From Margaritifera margaritifera (lineage: Eukaryota > Mollusca > Bivalvia > Unionida > Margaritiferidae): 64,000 bases of DNA. Below the pieces are notes generated by a model. It searched no databases and was not told the origin of the DNA. It saw nothing but the letters and a program-made list of their open reading frames with translations. The stretch spans positions 62,001 through 126,000 of the forward strand of contig JAQPZY010001234.1 of assembly GCA_029931535.1 (NCBI GenBank), written 5' to 3'. The position numbers were made by a program, and so were the translations under genes. This document shows, in pieces, positions 63,740 through 64,000 of this stretch (positions within the stretch are counted from its first letter, which is position 1; every line of letters starts with the position of its first letter).

Positions 63740-63786
<47 letters not shown>

Positions 63787-63940
63787 TGGATCCATTGTGG
63801 TAAAACTGACACGGTGGCTGACCAACCAACAGAGAGAGCGGGGTGAGGGTGGGTGGGGACTGACTATAAGATTATTTATATCGTCCATTTCTCTGTGTCT
63901 CTGTTGGTCGATTAGTCAGTCAGTTTTACCATCATAGATT

Positions 63941-63990
<50 letters not shown>
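63609..63990. repeat. (GA)n tracts embedded in three alternating copies of one short unit
   Basis: The unit (CTCTGTTGGTC ... GTCAGTTTTACCATCAT ... GA-tract) occurs at about 63,630-63,680 (+, diverged), 63,783-63,835 (-) and 63,895-63,990 (+). GA tracts at 63,740-63,783 and 63,943-63,989 adjoin it. The Arg-Glu and Ser-Leu frames are artefacts. Confidence 0.75.
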
Positions 63991-63992
<2 letters not shown>

Positions 63993-64000
63993 TCTTGATC

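Noticed and set aside
63630..63937. Arg-Glu and Ser-Leu repeat proteins
   Set aside because: Frames run through (GA)n tracts on both strands.

Overview
The window is AT-rich eukaryotic DNA with no confidently recognisable cellular gene. It is dominated by dead mobile elements, minisatellites and microsatellites. Apart from the element remnants, almost every open frame is short, unrecognised and often caused by a repeat. A marine invertebrate, probably a mollusc, fits best. The reasons are the Ty3/gypsy elements of Gmr1-like layout, an array of ~147-bp units bounded by short inverted termini like the bivalve 'pearl'/HINE elements, many (TA)n tracts, and a fossil Maverick/Polinton- or adintovirus-like element. 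The species assignment is inference.

Layout. (1) 1.6-9.4 kb holds the eroded remains of a self-synthesising DNA element. On the + strand are small unknown frames, a capsid-region candidate and an FtsK/HerA-type packaging ATPase. On the - strand, converging on it, are exonuclease and motif-B pieces of a protein-primed family B DNA polymerase. (2) 10.4-14.4, 18.4-19.6 and 57.3-62.2 kb are diverged, same-orientation copies of one non-coding segment, interrupted by tandem-repeat elements, a solo LTR and minisatellites. (3) 15.0-16.4 kb is a 45/39-bp palindrome-rich minisatellite that creates false ORFs. (4) 17,620-18,421 is a solo LTR with a 4-bp target duplication. (5) 26,705-30,607 is a Ty3/gypsy element that kept its 5' LTR, gag, protease and part of integrase but lost RT and most of its 3' LTR; it is bounded by ATAT on both sides. 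(6) 32.3-34.8 kb is a tandem segmental duplication with a later insertion in the second copy. (7) 42.6-44.45 kb is a pearl/HINE-like element. (8) 49,476-55,451 is a second Ty3/gypsy element on the - strand with both LTRs, PBS and PPT. It is inserted inside a (TA)n microsatellite, and its integrase lies upstream of reverse transcriptase, the copia-like order typical of the Gmr1 clade. (9) 56.8-57.3 kb is a 26/28-bp minisatellite. The right end carries (GA)n tracts embedded in an alternating inverted unit.

The two LTR elements and the solo LTR belong to related families: similar LTR ends, tRNA-Pro-like primer sites and 4-bp duplications. None can be autonomous as read, because of stops, frameshifts, deletions and altered catalytic motifs. 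Two short segments (26,412-26,482 and 59,847-59,946) look like internal exons of unidentified genes and are the only hints of host coding sequence. Many starts quoted for short frames are not ATG, and divergence figures were judged by eye.
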